Source: Telopea speciosissima
Taxonomy: Eukaryota > Streptophyta > Magnoliopsida > Proteales > Proteaceae
Assembly: GCF_018873765.1 (NCBI RefSeq)
Contig: NC_057920.1
Location: 11,235,307 to 11,299,306, forward strand
Reading direction: 5' to 3'
DNA length: 64,000 nt
Shown: positions 1-12,399 of the stretch, piece by piece
Numbering within the stretch: position 1 is the first letter of the stretch
Layout of the letters: the number at the start of each line of letters is the position of its first letter
Made by a program: the position numbers and the translations under genes
Notes under the pieces: generated by a model
The model's database searches: none
What the model was told of the DNA's origin: nothing
The model's input: only the letters and a program-made list of their open reading frames with translations

Positions 1-3000
1 CATCAGTTAACCTAACCACAGATTTATCACCCATTCCAGTAGAACCTACAGGTCCTTTGGGTAATATTTCCTTGGAATTTTTCACAGACATGGTTCCACT
101 GGATCGTGAACTACTCGTTACGGTTGTCGGACGAATTCCTGCTTTAGCATACTTTTCAGCTTTTTTTTTATGGTTTCTTCCTTTAGTCCACATGTCCTCA
201 AGATTTTCTGGAGCAAGAACTTCCGTTCTTCTTTGTGTTGCAGCCTCTATCATCCTTGCCCAATCAGCAGCCTGTTGCTGTGCAGTACCTTCATCATATG
301 TGAGATTCTGGCTGTGCCCAGATGTACCCAACGGCGCCATTCCCTGATTGCTGGATTTTGCCAATACCAAGTCACTTTTTTTATTAGAAGTGGTAGCATT
401 TTTTCCTGATGTAGTAGGTTCACCACTTTGTATACCTCCTACTGCACCAGAATTATCATGGTGATGACCAGTTGCAACAGTTGACCGATCATCGCCTTTA
501 CTGGCATCCCCTTTGGCAACGAGGAAGAGGTACTCGATTAACACATTTATGTACCTGGAAAAGCAGAATTAAATTGGAACAATTCAGGTCTTTTGACAAA
601 CATAGTTACGTGTACAACCTACCAGAGGTAGGAGTTCGAAGTCATAATATTTAACATTAATATACAGAGCCACTGAAAGTTTTCAGGTAACCTTTTTCAC
701 TATAGTTGCACCTATAAACTAACCTTGCATAGTCATTTGACACTAAAGATGACAGAACCAATTGTTTCAAACATCAGAAAAATCACGTCAATTAAAAAAT
801 AAAAATAAAAAAGAGGCGGCATTTAAATGGAAGAATTTATAAGTAAAAAAAATTATGCATTCCAAAGAAAAAGTAATTACATCTGTAGCTCAATTTGTTG
901 CTTTGGTTGATTGAACTTGTCCCACCCATTCCCTCAAAAAGAAAGGGGTAATAATTGCACATTCAGCTTAAAAATATAAAACAGGGATCCAGATAATATA
1001 GATACAGTGCACACAACAAAAAGGTTTTGAATGTAGAAATAAAAAAGAATACCCTTCAATACAAAACTATTTTCTTTCTGTTATTAGCAAAAATGTAAAT
1101 TTACTTTAATATCTATGCAATTGCAATATGGGATAAAAGGAGGGAAAAGCATTCCCATATAAAGAATCTCATATATACAAGACGCAGCAATGTGGGAGTA
1201 TCCCCAAGAAGAGTTTCTATAGTTCCATTGTTCTTTATAGACCATTGGATTATAGAAAATAGAATTATTTCCATCACTTTCCTTCAGTGTCAATCAGTCA
1301 CAGGAATACTATATTAGAAAGTCTAATTAGATTAGGAGTCTTATTTTGAGTTTATTTCTTAAATTAGAATTTTTTTTATTTCTCTAGGAATGGGGTTAAG
1401 CACCCATTGGAGTTGTTAAGATTGGACAAATTAGGAATTCTAGTAAGGGTTAAGAAGTAAAAGTAAAACCTTGTAATCAGTATAGTTTGAGTGCAATATT
1501 TTAGTTTTTGGTTATGGTTAAGGGAATGGTTCACTTCCAATTGGTTTAATAGTCAAGCACTCAAGCCCTAGCTTTGTCCATGGTGAGCAAACCCCAATCT
1601 CTCTCTTTCTTTATATCCTGTTCTATTTGGGCCCATTATCTGTAGGTTTTATAAATTTACAAGCATCAAGCACAAAGGCAAATACCCCAAAAATATGTAC
1701 ATCTACACATGTTGCAACAACAACTCAGCCTTATCCCAACTAAATGGGGTCGGCTACATGAATCCTTGCCCTCCAATCAGAACCATTCGAGGTCATACTT
1801 GATAAAAGGCCTAAGCTATGCATGTCTTTCCTCACCACTTCTACAGGCCTGCCACTGACTCTTTTAGTTCCTTCAATCTAAATCAAATCACTCTTCCATA
1901 TTGGGGCATCCAAAGGCCTCCATTGAACATGGCCATGCCACCTCAAATGACTTTCTTGTAGCTAATCATGTATCGGAGCTACTCCCAAATCAGCTCTAAT
2001 ATGATCATTCCTTACTTTTTTCCTTCCTAGTTTTGCCACTCATCCATCTCAACATCCTCATCTCCGCTACACTGAGTTTATCTATATGATGCTTCTTAAC
2101 TCCCCAACATTCCGCACCATACATGATACATCATAACTGGTCGTATGATTATCTTATAAAATTTCCTTTTAAGTTTTAAAGTTTCTTTTACTTCAGACAC
2201 CCTAATTTTTCGTAAATATCTACGACATGTGGTGTTTTGATGGGTAATGCAGTCTTCCGGTACACTATTACTCAAAGTGTCTTCATTTAGTAGGCTGCAC
2301 AAATAACATATGACAGAGTGCAGTTAGTTATCTCATAAACAGTCTATCAATATATGGGAACTCTTATAATGGGCAGACCAGTCCATGAGAAGCCAACAAC
2401 TATATGCACAAAATTTGTGAGGGCACAAACATTTACAAATCCTTTGATTTCACTCGGCCATTTATGAAGTCATTAGCCACATCTTCTTCTTCATACAAAA
2501 GGCAGCAACTTGCCAGCCAAAAGCCGGGTGTTTAAATGATCCAACATTGTCTATTCAGAACTCATCTAAAGGCTTATATTTGAGATGGGATAGCTCTCCC
2601 ACGAAAGTTTCTTAGGGTGCACATTCAAGCTACTCTCTCCATAGGACCACAAGACTATTATAAAAGGATCACATCAAGAATGCCTTCGAACTAATTTTCG
2701 ATCTTCCTTCTGTATCTAGGGAAGCTATGCTAGTCACATTACTTAAGAGTTGAGGCATTCTCCAAATACCCTGTCGACCAGTATTCTTGAGAAAGTGGGG
2801 AACTGAGAGCATGCCCATGGCATAAGTATCTAGCTTCCAACCACACATCCTTCCAGAAGCAAATCCTAATCACCTTTCCCCACTTTGTAGGAAGTCCATA
2901 CCATAAAATCATCAAAACTTCTAAGTTCTAATGACAAGGTTCGAAAACTCGGGTCTCGGAGCCATCTTGGCCCAACAAAAAACCAAGTTGGGCCGAGATC

Positions 3001-6000
3001 TCGGATCTCGGCGAGTTTGTGCATTTTTTTTTTTCCGATTCCGAAGCCCATCCCGGTGGGTTTTTGACCTCTTTTAGGTCTGAAACCCACCGGTATACAG
3101 CCTATTTTAGGCCATTTAAACACAATAGCATTATTAGATTTTGCAAAAACAAAGTCCAAATAGCAGGACAGACACTAACTTATTCTAGAAACCAGGACAG
3201 ACACAAGACAAACAGTCTCATTTATGCCTAATATCATTTAAGTAAATGAAATATTTCATTTACTTAAGATAATTATTCATAAATAAGCAAATACCCCCCT
3301 ATTTGAATCCAATAAAAATAGTTAAAAAATCAAATTCCAAAAGGAAAAAAAGTCAACCCCCCAGTTCAAGAACAAAAACTAGATTTTCGGCGGTAGGTGC
3401 AATTTTCAACTTTCTAATGCTAGGGTTTTTCTCAAATCTAAAAATTCCATAAATCTTAATATTGTAAAACATTGCTAAAAACCAAAAGTGCGGTAAAATA
3501 TTCATTTGTTTTGATGTCCAAAAATATTTTTTCATTCAGAGCGATTTTGACAGCATTCGCGCACACCGAATTAAGTTTGACCGGCAAATAACTCATTCAA
3601 TATAAATCAGATTTTAGCAATCTTGGACTTGTTGGAAAGCTATGTTTACCGGTCAAACTCTTTGAAAGCTTTCCAACAAGTCCAAGATTGCTAAAATCTG
3701 ATTTATATTGAAGGAGTTATGTATCAGTCAAACTAAATTTGGTGTGCGCAAATATTGTCAAAGTCAAAATGGCTCTGAATGAAAATAATTTTTTGGACAT
3801 CAAAACAAATAAATATTTTACCGCACTTTTGGTTTTTAGCAATGTTTTACCATAATAAGATTTATGAAATTTTTAGATTTGAGAAAAACCCCAGCATTAG
3901 AAAGTTGAAAATTACACCTATCGCCGAAAATCTAGTTTTTGTTCTTGAACTAGGGGGTTGACTTTTTTCCCTTTTGAATTTGATTTTTTAACTATTTTTA
4001 TTGGATTCAAATGGGGGGGTATTTGCTTATTTATGAATAATATCTTAAGTAAGCATTTATTTAAATGATATTAGGCATAAATAAGTGTCTGTCTTCTCTG
4101 TCTTGGTTCCTGGCATAGATAGGTGTCTGTATACCAAGAATTTCCAACAAGATCTCGAGATCTGACACTCATATAAAGGAGCTAGATGGGCATTTTCCTA
4201 TGTCAAACCGAGATGGCCTACGAAACTTAAAATGTCAATATCTCACCGAGATCTCGCCTTCTAAATGACTAGGTCAATTTCCTCCTCTTCTTTACCTTCC
4301 CAAAGAAAATCTCTTTGGATAATTTTCTTTATCACTGAGACCAGAACCTTAAGAGGGAGGTGTAAGTGTATAAGGAGACTTTCCAAGCTGCTCTCTGTGA
4401 CTAGTTGATGCATTCAATTTAAAAGGCCTAAGGAATGCCTAGAGAAGGTTCCAGCCAAATTTTCTACCTCACACTCTCACAGGTAGGGGTGACAAAGGAT
4501 CATGTCATGTTGAGACATAAATATAACACAAAATGATTTGACAAATGCACCCGAATATTAAATGGGTCAACATAAAGTCATAAACACAGTTCGACACGAC
4601 ATGATCAATGAATGTGTCATGTCCGTCAACACGAAATGACACAAAGTGACCAAAAATAACACAAAATGACATTGAATGATATTAAAAATGATAAAACAAG
4701 GAGAATATTTTCTAATAACGGTTGTCAGGGTTATGGGTTGGCAGGTTTGCAACAAAACATGACCTTATTTTTTTTCATTTTCATGTTGACCTGAAATTGA
4801 CCTGAACCCTAGATCATCCAACCTGAACAAAGTTTTATGGATGGTGTTTGTGTCAGGTATTGCCACCCATACTACTCGCAGGAGAACTAAAGCAACTACA
4901 GAATATTGGAAGGCAGTTCAGTAAAGAAGGCTGAAGATGAGAAAACGTAAAAGTGGTGCAATTAACTACAAGTCTCTTTCTTTTATTACATCATTAGCTA
5001 CAAAGGTTTGGCTAAAGGGTTATTAAAATAGGTTTTAATGCTGGGCCAATAGGCTGGGTTTAAGAGCTGTCATCATAGTTATCAAGGCGGCAAGGCGACC
5101 ATGGTGTTTTAGAGGGTCCAAAATCAAGGCAACACCATCAAGGTGGCAAGGCACCCAAGGCGACGCCTTGATAACAACAGTGTCATGTGAATTTTAAATA
5201 AGTCAAGTGACTTCTTAAATCCAGTCACCTCATGACCCTCAGTAGTTGAGCATTGTTAATGACATGTAGGATGGAGTTATAACTAGCATTAGAACCATGG
5301 TTCAAAGTTTCGATTTCAGTGGCCATTTTGACCAAGCCCAAAACCGAAATGTTTCAGATAAATGGTTGAAGTCCTACAAAAGTTTGGTCCATTTTGGTAG
5401 CCAAAACCAGGAATTTTCCTTGAAACTTCAGGGATTGCCTATTTAGTCATGTCTACACATGTTTGAATCATTAGATTGAAAACCAACAAACAAACATTTA
5501 AAAAAAAACCAACCCAAAGTGGTAGTTTGGTTTCGGATCCTAGGTTTGCTACTTTACACCATAGCCTAATGTATCATATCCCTTGTATAGCCTATTCTAC
5601 ATATAATTTAAACCTAGAACACAAAACATTATATAAAAACAATTTGAAATATGCATTAAGATACAAAAATTATCAATTTGAAATATGCATTAGTATACAA
5701 AAATTATAGAACGACACATTAATAATTACTTTCAGTTGAAAACTCAGCAACAATGATTTCACAAATTTTCATGATATTTCAAACCAAAACAGAATATTCT
5801 CCCTAATTTTCTTAATTTTTAGGTTTTAAATATTTTTTCAAAAAATTAAACAAATTAAATTTTCAGGCAGAAAATTCAAGCCGACTCTGTGAAGCTGTAG
5901 ATCGGCCAACAGTGTCTAATATAATATAAAACTAAGCCTCAATCAATATATAGTGACTTTGTTTTTCAAAAATTAGTTTTAAGAAAACTAATTTTTCAAA

Positions 6001-9000
6001 CCAGAAAACTTCAAAAAAATTTAAAAACAATTAAATCCAACTCCGTGAAATTGTAGATGACCTACGGTGTCTTTAATATATAAAAAATTGTACACCAACC
6101 AATATATATTTACCCCATTTTTTGCAAAAAATAGTTTGAAGGGAAAAGGGGTTTAACTTCAAATTCGAAATGTGCCCAAATATGGTTCAAATCCATCAAA
6201 AGATTGAAGTAGATGTTCCAAAGTAGTCCACAAAAGTTTTGATCCAGCAAAAGATTGAAGCAAATTGGCCAAAAATCTGAAATTTTGGGAGTTTCCAAAG
6301 CTTTCGGTCGAAACAGGAGTCTACTTGAGATTTCGTTCGACGAAATTAGTCTTAATACAAGGCTTTGTAATGTTTTGACCGAAATGTTTTAGTATTTCGG
6401 CTATTTCGCTGAAATGTTTCACTGATACTGATTTGATAGGGTTAAATTTGCTAAACAGCAAGTTTTATACCCATCCCACAGGTAGGACTAAAGAACAGCA
6501 ATCAGAAATTCCAGCAACAAGAGTGAATAGGTAAAGGACCAGGTCTCAGATGAAGTCCAAAGTCTGGTCAAAAGGGTAGCTAGGGTAGGGGAATGATATC
6601 CTAATATTTGGTGATGATTGTACCAATGGCACTAACAGGTAGAACAGAAATTGAAAGTATGAATAGATTTAGTAGCAACCCAGAACTAACAATCAATTGG
6701 ACAGATCAAAACCAAAGTTGGATCAATCATAGGACTTGGTCAATGGAGGTGGACCTCCAAATATCACAGCAAGCTAATGGTCAGATCAGGAAATATGATA
6801 GTAGGACTGAAATTAGCAACTTACTGCTTGTAGCAGATCAAGCCATTGGATGTGACAGAAACTGAGGTAGAGGGTAGAGTACTAACAGCAGTAGAATACT
6901 TCAAAATTCCCTGGGTAGCTGATATTCTGATAACCAGATGTGGAGATAACACCACAAACCTGAAATTAGAAACTAAAAAAATTTGGCTACTTATAGATTG
7001 AAGTAGAAATAACCGTTAAAGGAGGCTGATATTCAGGTCAATGGAAGGTCTCAACAGGAGGACTACACCCTGAAAACAATAGTTGATTCTTGATTCTGAT
7101 AGCCAGAATAGAGGTTGTAGAACGATGAAGGTCTGCTGCAATAAAACACCACAGAAGGCTGCCGCAGGACAGGGAAGATGGAGAAGTATCTTAACTTGCT
7201 GTGATCCTACTGATAACAACACCTCAACTCCAAGTATCAACAGGCAACACCTCAGCTTCAAACAGGTTTTGGACAGAACTTGAAGTGGCAGGATTGCAGT
7301 AAAATAAATTAGGAACTAGGGGAGAAGAAGAAGAGAGAATCGGGAAAAATAGAGGGATATGCCCAAGGCCTCACACCTATAACCTACTGCCTAGGTCAGT
7401 TTCTCACTAAACCCTATGGCATATATAACCATGCTTAGCAAGGAATCTAACCGTGCTCACTGTCTCTCACAGCAACAAAGGCACAAAGCCAATCTTCATG
7501 AATCATTAAAGTGGCTCAAAGCAGGGGTGGTCACGATTAGAGACTTTGATACTTTAGAGTACCCATGTCCAAGGATGTTAGTATCAGTATCCGGTTACGT
7601 ATTGGAAGGGTGATTTTAAGAGACGTATTGTATTGGAGAGACGCAAGATACGCTAACAATACACATGGAAATGGTCAAGAAATCCATGGATGTGCTTATG
7701 ATACATATAAAATACAGTTTACCTTATTATGCAATATGTAAATATATATCAGCTTGATGCAAGGATTTGAGTGATTTTTACCTAATCTAGTAATAACAAT
7801 AAAAAATAAAAATAAAAAAGAGATACACAACTTTACCTCTTTTTTCGCTACAATCTGTTTCAATCCGTGACTTCATTGTAAATCTCCAAAACTCGTTGAA
7901 ATGGTGAAGATTAGGGTCATTTTTTATGTTCAATGATTTTTCCCAACTCAGATCAAAGAGAAACAAGTTTCCGAAGCCTTCATTTGTTCTCGGTTTCACA
8001 AAAAGAAACTCCAGATATTTTGATATCTTTCTCTTTGAATGAGATCTCAATTCCAGCTACGGTTTCATTAGCTATCTTACAACTAGAATCCCTCTTTTTC
8101 CGATCCGGTTCTTCCACCACCGTGAACCCCGGTTAGATTATCTCACTCACGGTTTCGGTTTTGCAGGTTTAAAGCAGGTGTATCGAGTGTATCTTACCTG
8201 TATCGATCCGTATGGACTTGTGTCGGTCGATACAAATTGTTTTTTAAAAAATAAGTCGTATCAGTACGTATCATGTCGCCGATACTTAAAACCCTAGCCA
8301 TATCCAATAGCTTGGTTCAATCATAAATGGAGGAGGAATTTAAGATATTATTATTCATAGAATTAGAATGCAGATAAATGATAGTGAAGAAGAGCTTCTA
8401 GAGGTTTCTTTGACTGACAATGGATACAAGACCAGACATCTTTATGAAGCTTAATATTGAAACAAAGAAACAAAAAATGCATTTATAAAGTGTAACTGAA
8501 TAGAGGATTTTGAAGTGGTTATGTTACAAGGCTTGGAAGGATAAAATTTGAAAAGAATACATTCAAGGAAACCAAGAATTAGAATCAATAGGTGATATTG
8601 AGAGAAAGTCCTTTGAGATTGTTCTTACATATGCAAAAAATTATCGAATGCACCAGTAGAAAGGAGTCATCTAATGAAAATTAGAGAGGGTACAAGGTCA
8701 AGATGAGGTCCAAGACAACCTGGATTGGAAGTGGTGAGCGAAGACAAGTACTTGTGAGTTAACAGTAGCTATGGCAGAAAAGGTTTCGTGTTGGCATCAG
8801 CCAACCCCAACTAGTCTGGGATTAGAAAGTTTCTGAATAGAGTTTACCATAAAAGTGAAGTTATTACTTTAAAAAAATAAAGCAAAAGAGTTAGATAAAG
8901 TTGTGGGCTTTAAATTGCTAGGAAAGTTTCATTGAATCAGTGAAATTAACTAAAATTCAACAATATTGGGATTTTAAAAAAGAGGAAGTAATAAGATTTT

Positions 9001-12000
9001 TGTTCCAACAAAATTTTGGATCTCTAAATTTCCAAATAACCCTTACAAATGGGAAAATTTCGGGGAAATTTGGAATCGCGGTCACTGCCATACACAAATA
9101 TTGCTTTCTTTGCCCCAGGTCACAGACCCCAGTTGGCAAAATGTACCATGCACAGCCTGTTAGTAACTTACTACCAGGAGTTTAGGTGCAAAGCATCCTA
9201 ACCCCAGTCAGGATCATAAATACATCCAAAATTAGACTCTGGTTTGGATCTTATCTTAGAATATGTAGGGTGCTAACAGTAGGTAAAATAGGTATTTCAA
9301 CCCTTAGAACCTCCCACAGTAATCAACCAATAACCCAACCCAAGTAGATCAATAGGCAGCACCCTATACACCTTCTCCGCAGGTCTAGACTTAGGGTTTT
9401 AAACCAGAAAATAAGTTGAATCAAGAAACAAAAAAGCACATGAGGGACTGAGGATATTTTACCATCGAGTAGAGGGGTCGGTGGTAGGAATCAGGCCTCA
9501 AAATATCAGCCTGAATCGATGGCTGAAACTGAAGTTATTTCAGTTCTTGAATTAAGTCTGAAATTGAGAGATTTTCATTATCTCGCAACCCTGAACTCAG
9601 AACACCACAAAATCCTGGTTGAGTGGGCCTCTTGATGTGCTGATTTGACCCTTCAAATATCACTCCAAATAGCTGGATGGTTGCTGAGATCTGAGGGCTT
9701 GAAGTTGCACCAGAAAAACAAGGAGAAAACCCGAACTGCAGGATCTGGAAATTTCTTCTCTGATCAGCAGCAAAGGCAGCAGTAGATTGGCCTTCTAAGT
9801 GGATCTTCAGTGACCAATACCAGCAGCTCTAATGGTGTTCGATTGGTCTCATTTGTAACCAGAAATAAAACTCAGAAGAAGCGTAGAAAGAGGTATCGAT
9901 TAGGAGGGGAAAAGGAAGAAGACGAAGGGGGATAGAATGGTAGAGCCTCTCACCATCTCATAGGTCTCTCACCTCAAAGCATCTCATAGCCAAAGTTTGC
10001 AACAAACTTGTTTATCTAATCTCAAAATCGTGGCCTTCAGCCCCTTCTCTTTTTTTATATTGATGCATGGATTACATAGATAGAAAGTATCTAGAAAGTC
10101 TCTTACATGGAAATAATTGAGACTTGATCCCTAAGTAATAAAATCCTAACTTAGTCTAGACCAACTAAAAGGAAGCAACGGACCGAAATAAAAATTGAAA
10201 CTTCTAATTCAGACAAGATTACAAAAATAGTAACTTGAGAAAATAGAAACTTCTAAGAAGGCATCATTTTCATATTGTCATGTCTTTGGATAATTAATCA
10301 CTTCTCAACTTCCTTATACTTTTTATGTGTCATTAAACTATAGAAAGGTTATTCAACAAATTATAATGTTCCCTATCTGCATATGTTTCTCATCCTACGC
10401 ATGTAAATGAATGTGTAGAGAGAAAGACAAACATAAATACAAATATATATGGAAGATAGCTTACCCTGGGCTTGCAAAACTCATGATGGGTTGCATAACC
10501 AAGCAAGTTAAAAGCTCTCTAGCAATACAGCGGACAAGCGGACACTGAGCATCTCGAGGTCTTAATACCGCAGCCAAGACACCTCCCATAAGACGCTGAA
10601 GAACCTGAAAACAAAGTTAAAGATATGAGTATGAGAGGACAAAAGTAAAGCAGAACATCAATAGACAATAGCCGAAGGAAATCATCAGAACTCTCCACTC
10701 ACACCTTGTACTCACACTCGGGAGATACCAGCGCTGGGTGGAGCTCCTTAGTAGCCATAAGATGATGTTTCAGCCTTTCATCTCTTTCTTCAGAAGATAG
10801 TGTTACCATGACATCCACACCAATAGCAGACTGGTTTCTTCTGTAAAGGTCTATGTGGTCCCCTATCAAGTCAACCATTTCCCTGAAACATTGGAGAGTC
10901 ATTTGGTTCTGACAGTACACAAACTAAGATATCCATCAAACTTAAGAAAGCTTATTGATGACTTACAAAAGTAACACAAAAGCACCTTGTTAGCAAGTCG
11001 ACAAGGTTAATCTCTTTCAGCCTCCTTGATATTTCACCAATAACATCAATAATTAAAAGGCGTATCTGCTCAGGGACCTCTCTGTCAGGAGTGATGGCAG
11101 AATACCACAAGTCTGCAACAAATTCCTGCAAAATCTTGCGGATGAAGTTGTCAATGGCAGCTTCCACTACTGGAGAATCAATTTTTCTCTTCCATTTTGA
11201 TGGGGCTAGCAAATTAGAAAGGCGAGGATCATCCACAGACAATTGCTTGTTTGCCAAGTGAGATAGATATGTCTGCCGACGAACTGGTGGAACCCGCCAG
11301 CGGATCTCCACCTCACGAGTAATAATCCGTAATGCACAAACCAACAGAATAGATATGGGAACATTCATCAACATCGATTTACTAGTATCTGCGATGAAAA
11401 TGAAAAGACCAGAAACATGGACGTGAGAAAATAGATTCGATGAAAGAATGTACCACACAGGAACGGAAATTGTAATAAGTGATAAAAATTCCTGCATTAT
11501 TCATTTCAAAATGGAGTAGCTACTAGAACTACACAATAAGTGTATTGAATATTACTGCTGGAATTAATCAATTAGATAAGTGTCACTAAAACTAAACTGA
11601 AGCTGATAAAATTAAATGATTAAAAGCGTAGAAGCTAACTCTAAATACTTTAAACAAAAAAAAAAACTTTATTTCTACCTTCCTGCCACGAGAAGAGCTG
11701 AAATAATTAAAGGGGGCCAAAAGGCCACTGTCAATACAATTTGCAGGATAGAAAGTAGAAACCCATAGTGTGGTATAAAGAAAATACATTCGAAAGGGCT
11801 CCAAAAGTTAATTACTGGTAATTATACGATAGACCAAATCATTAACTCTATTGGTCTTTACCTAAATTAATGAAATTCTGGAGCTAAAATCGAATTACTA
11901 CTTACGGGACAAGAAGTAGGAAACGGCAAAAACGACGACTGTCCACCATACAGTTCGAAGCTTAACTTCCTCGATCAGATCCTGCAAGGTCTCCATCGCC

Positions 12001-12005
12001 TTCAT
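1..12005 (-). CDS. PXA-domain sorting-nexin-like protein (SNX13/14/25 type), N-terminal part; 5 exons, incomplete at left edge
   Basis: Minus-strand coding exons: 11906-12005, 10986-11388, 10705-10882, 10465-10604 and 1-554. All junctions are GT/AG and the phases join, giving about 458 residues. The start is the ATG at 12005 ([17 protein letters not shown]). A hydrophobic stretch ([14 protein letters not shown]) and a second one ([15 protein letters not shown]) look like an N-terminal membrane hairpin. A PXA domain follows: [19 protein letters not shown], then [41 protein letters not shown], and [20 protein letters not shown] across the exon 4/5 junction. Exon 5 carries [20 protein letters not shown], typical of plant PXA-PX-Nexin_C proteins. 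The PX and Nexin_C domains should lie beyond the left edge. In the family these are endomembrane (ER/endosome) lipid-binding proteins; the role here is inferred from that. Odd: intron 4 is about 9.9 kb. I see no stop codon or frameshift in the visible exons. Confidence 0.9.
1715..2200 (-). mobile_element. RTE-clade LINE 3' end, degenerate
   Basis: On the minus strand the segment near 2100-2200 reads [20 protein letters not shown], matching the end of the plant RTE reverse transcriptase (LKGKFYRTAIRPAMLYG type). Downstream are decayed versions of the usual MRMLRWM, FGHV(Q/H)RRP and GRGRPKRTL blocks. The segment ends in the characteristic GTAGCCGACCCCATTTAGTT tail followed by (TTG)n. Stops and frameshifts interrupt it throughout, so it is a fossil 5'-truncated copy. 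Confidence 0.75.
2935..4262. repeat. Long inverted repeat (foldback element) in intron 4
   Basis: The sequence from about 3167 to 3645 reappears in reverse complement at about 3662-4130. The match includes the runs next to the loop (CTTGGACTTGTTGGAAAGCT at the inner left, its complement at the inner right) and the outer GGACAGACAC/GTGTCTGT ends. The spacer at the centre is only a few tens of bases. Outside the arms, CGAGATCTCGG-type sequence at 2990-3015 and 4235-4255 may be the true element ends. Twin small ORFs of about 60 codons, one per arm on opposite strands, result from the symmetry and are not genes. It is likely a foldback/MITE-class element. A transcript through it would form a long hairpin. 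Confidence 0.75.
5290..6430. repeat. Degenerate TIR-like element with an internal ~160-bp duplication
   Basis: The edges are loosely inverted: TTTCGATTTCAGTGGCC near 5310 and GCTGAAATGTTTCACTGA near 6410. A segment around 5875-5960 (ACTCTGTGAAGCTGTAGAT) recurs at about 6040-6110 (ACTCCGTGAAATTGTAGAT) with substitutions. No coding capacity is recognised. The family is not identified. Confidence 0.35.
7535..8305. repeat. Degenerate element with GTATCGGTATCG-type ends
   Basis: GTATCAGTATCCGG-like sequence near 7585 and GTATCGATCCGTAT / GTATCATGTCGCCGATAC near 8200-8285 give this stretch loosely inverted ends. The same TATCGGTATCG flavour recurs at 36.9-40.2 kb. No ORF of interest is present. 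It may be a MITE, but this is only a tentative delimitation. Confidence 0.3.
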
Positions 12006-12089
12006 GGTGAGGAAACCCTAGAATAATTTCTTGCTTCAATTTATCTTCGATAAAACATCCACCACCAACACGATCTCCAACAGAGATAA

Positions 12090-12370
12090 CCTGCGAACAA
12101 ATTCGAGATTGGTCCAACTTCTATTGTGAGTTCTGAAGTTAATAAATAATTACTAGGTATGAAGAGGAATTAATTTGCCACAAATTCAGGATGGAAATAA
12201 ACCTTGTGGCCAGCTCTTCTTGCAGAAAACCAGGTACTTGCAGCATCCAAAAGCCCTTTGCCTTTCGCCTCAGTTTTGGGGAAAGCTGTTCAACTCGAGC
12301 TTTGGAATGTTGGAAAGAAAGGGCAGGAGAAGTGTTTGACGAAACACCTCCACGGTTCCGCCCTTTCACG
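12090..12370 (-). other. Possible 5' UTR intron and leader exon of the sorting-nexin-like gene
   Basis: Upstream of the ATG at 12005, a good acceptor (TTTGTTCGCAG|GTTATC) ends at 12091. A plausible donor (CCACAAG|GTTTATTTCC) lies at 12202/12203. This would make a short leader intron of about 112 bp and a noncoding first exon from 12203 to roughly 12370 or beyond. It is inferred from splice-site appearance only. Confidence 0.35.
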
Positions 12371-12399
12371 TTTTGTAATCTCTGTGTAGAACTGTAAAT

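Larger units (their letters stand above)
555..10464 (-). other. Very long intron 4 of the sorting-nexin-like gene
   Basis: The donor is at 10464 (CCAGG|GTAAGC) and the acceptor at 555 (TTTTCCAG|G). The split glycine codon (GG+G) is rebuilt across them, and the conserved SPGYIN(V/E)LIEYLF run continues over the junction, so this is one intron. It is AT-rich and filled with old repeat debris: an RTE LINE remnant, a long inverted repeat and two diffuse TIR-like elements, listed separately. I recognise nothing in 555-1700, 2330-2930, 4263-5280, 6430-7530 or 8300-10464 apart from low-complexity DNA and short ORFs without family signatures. Confidence 0.85.

Noticed and set aside
3353..3961. Two ~60-codon ORFs with almost identical proteins on opposite strands
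   Set aside because: They are the two arms of one inverted repeat, not genes.
12139..12397. Small ORFs on both strands upstream of the sorting-nexin-like gene
   Set aside because: No domain is present. The interval is better explained as a leader exon or promoter.
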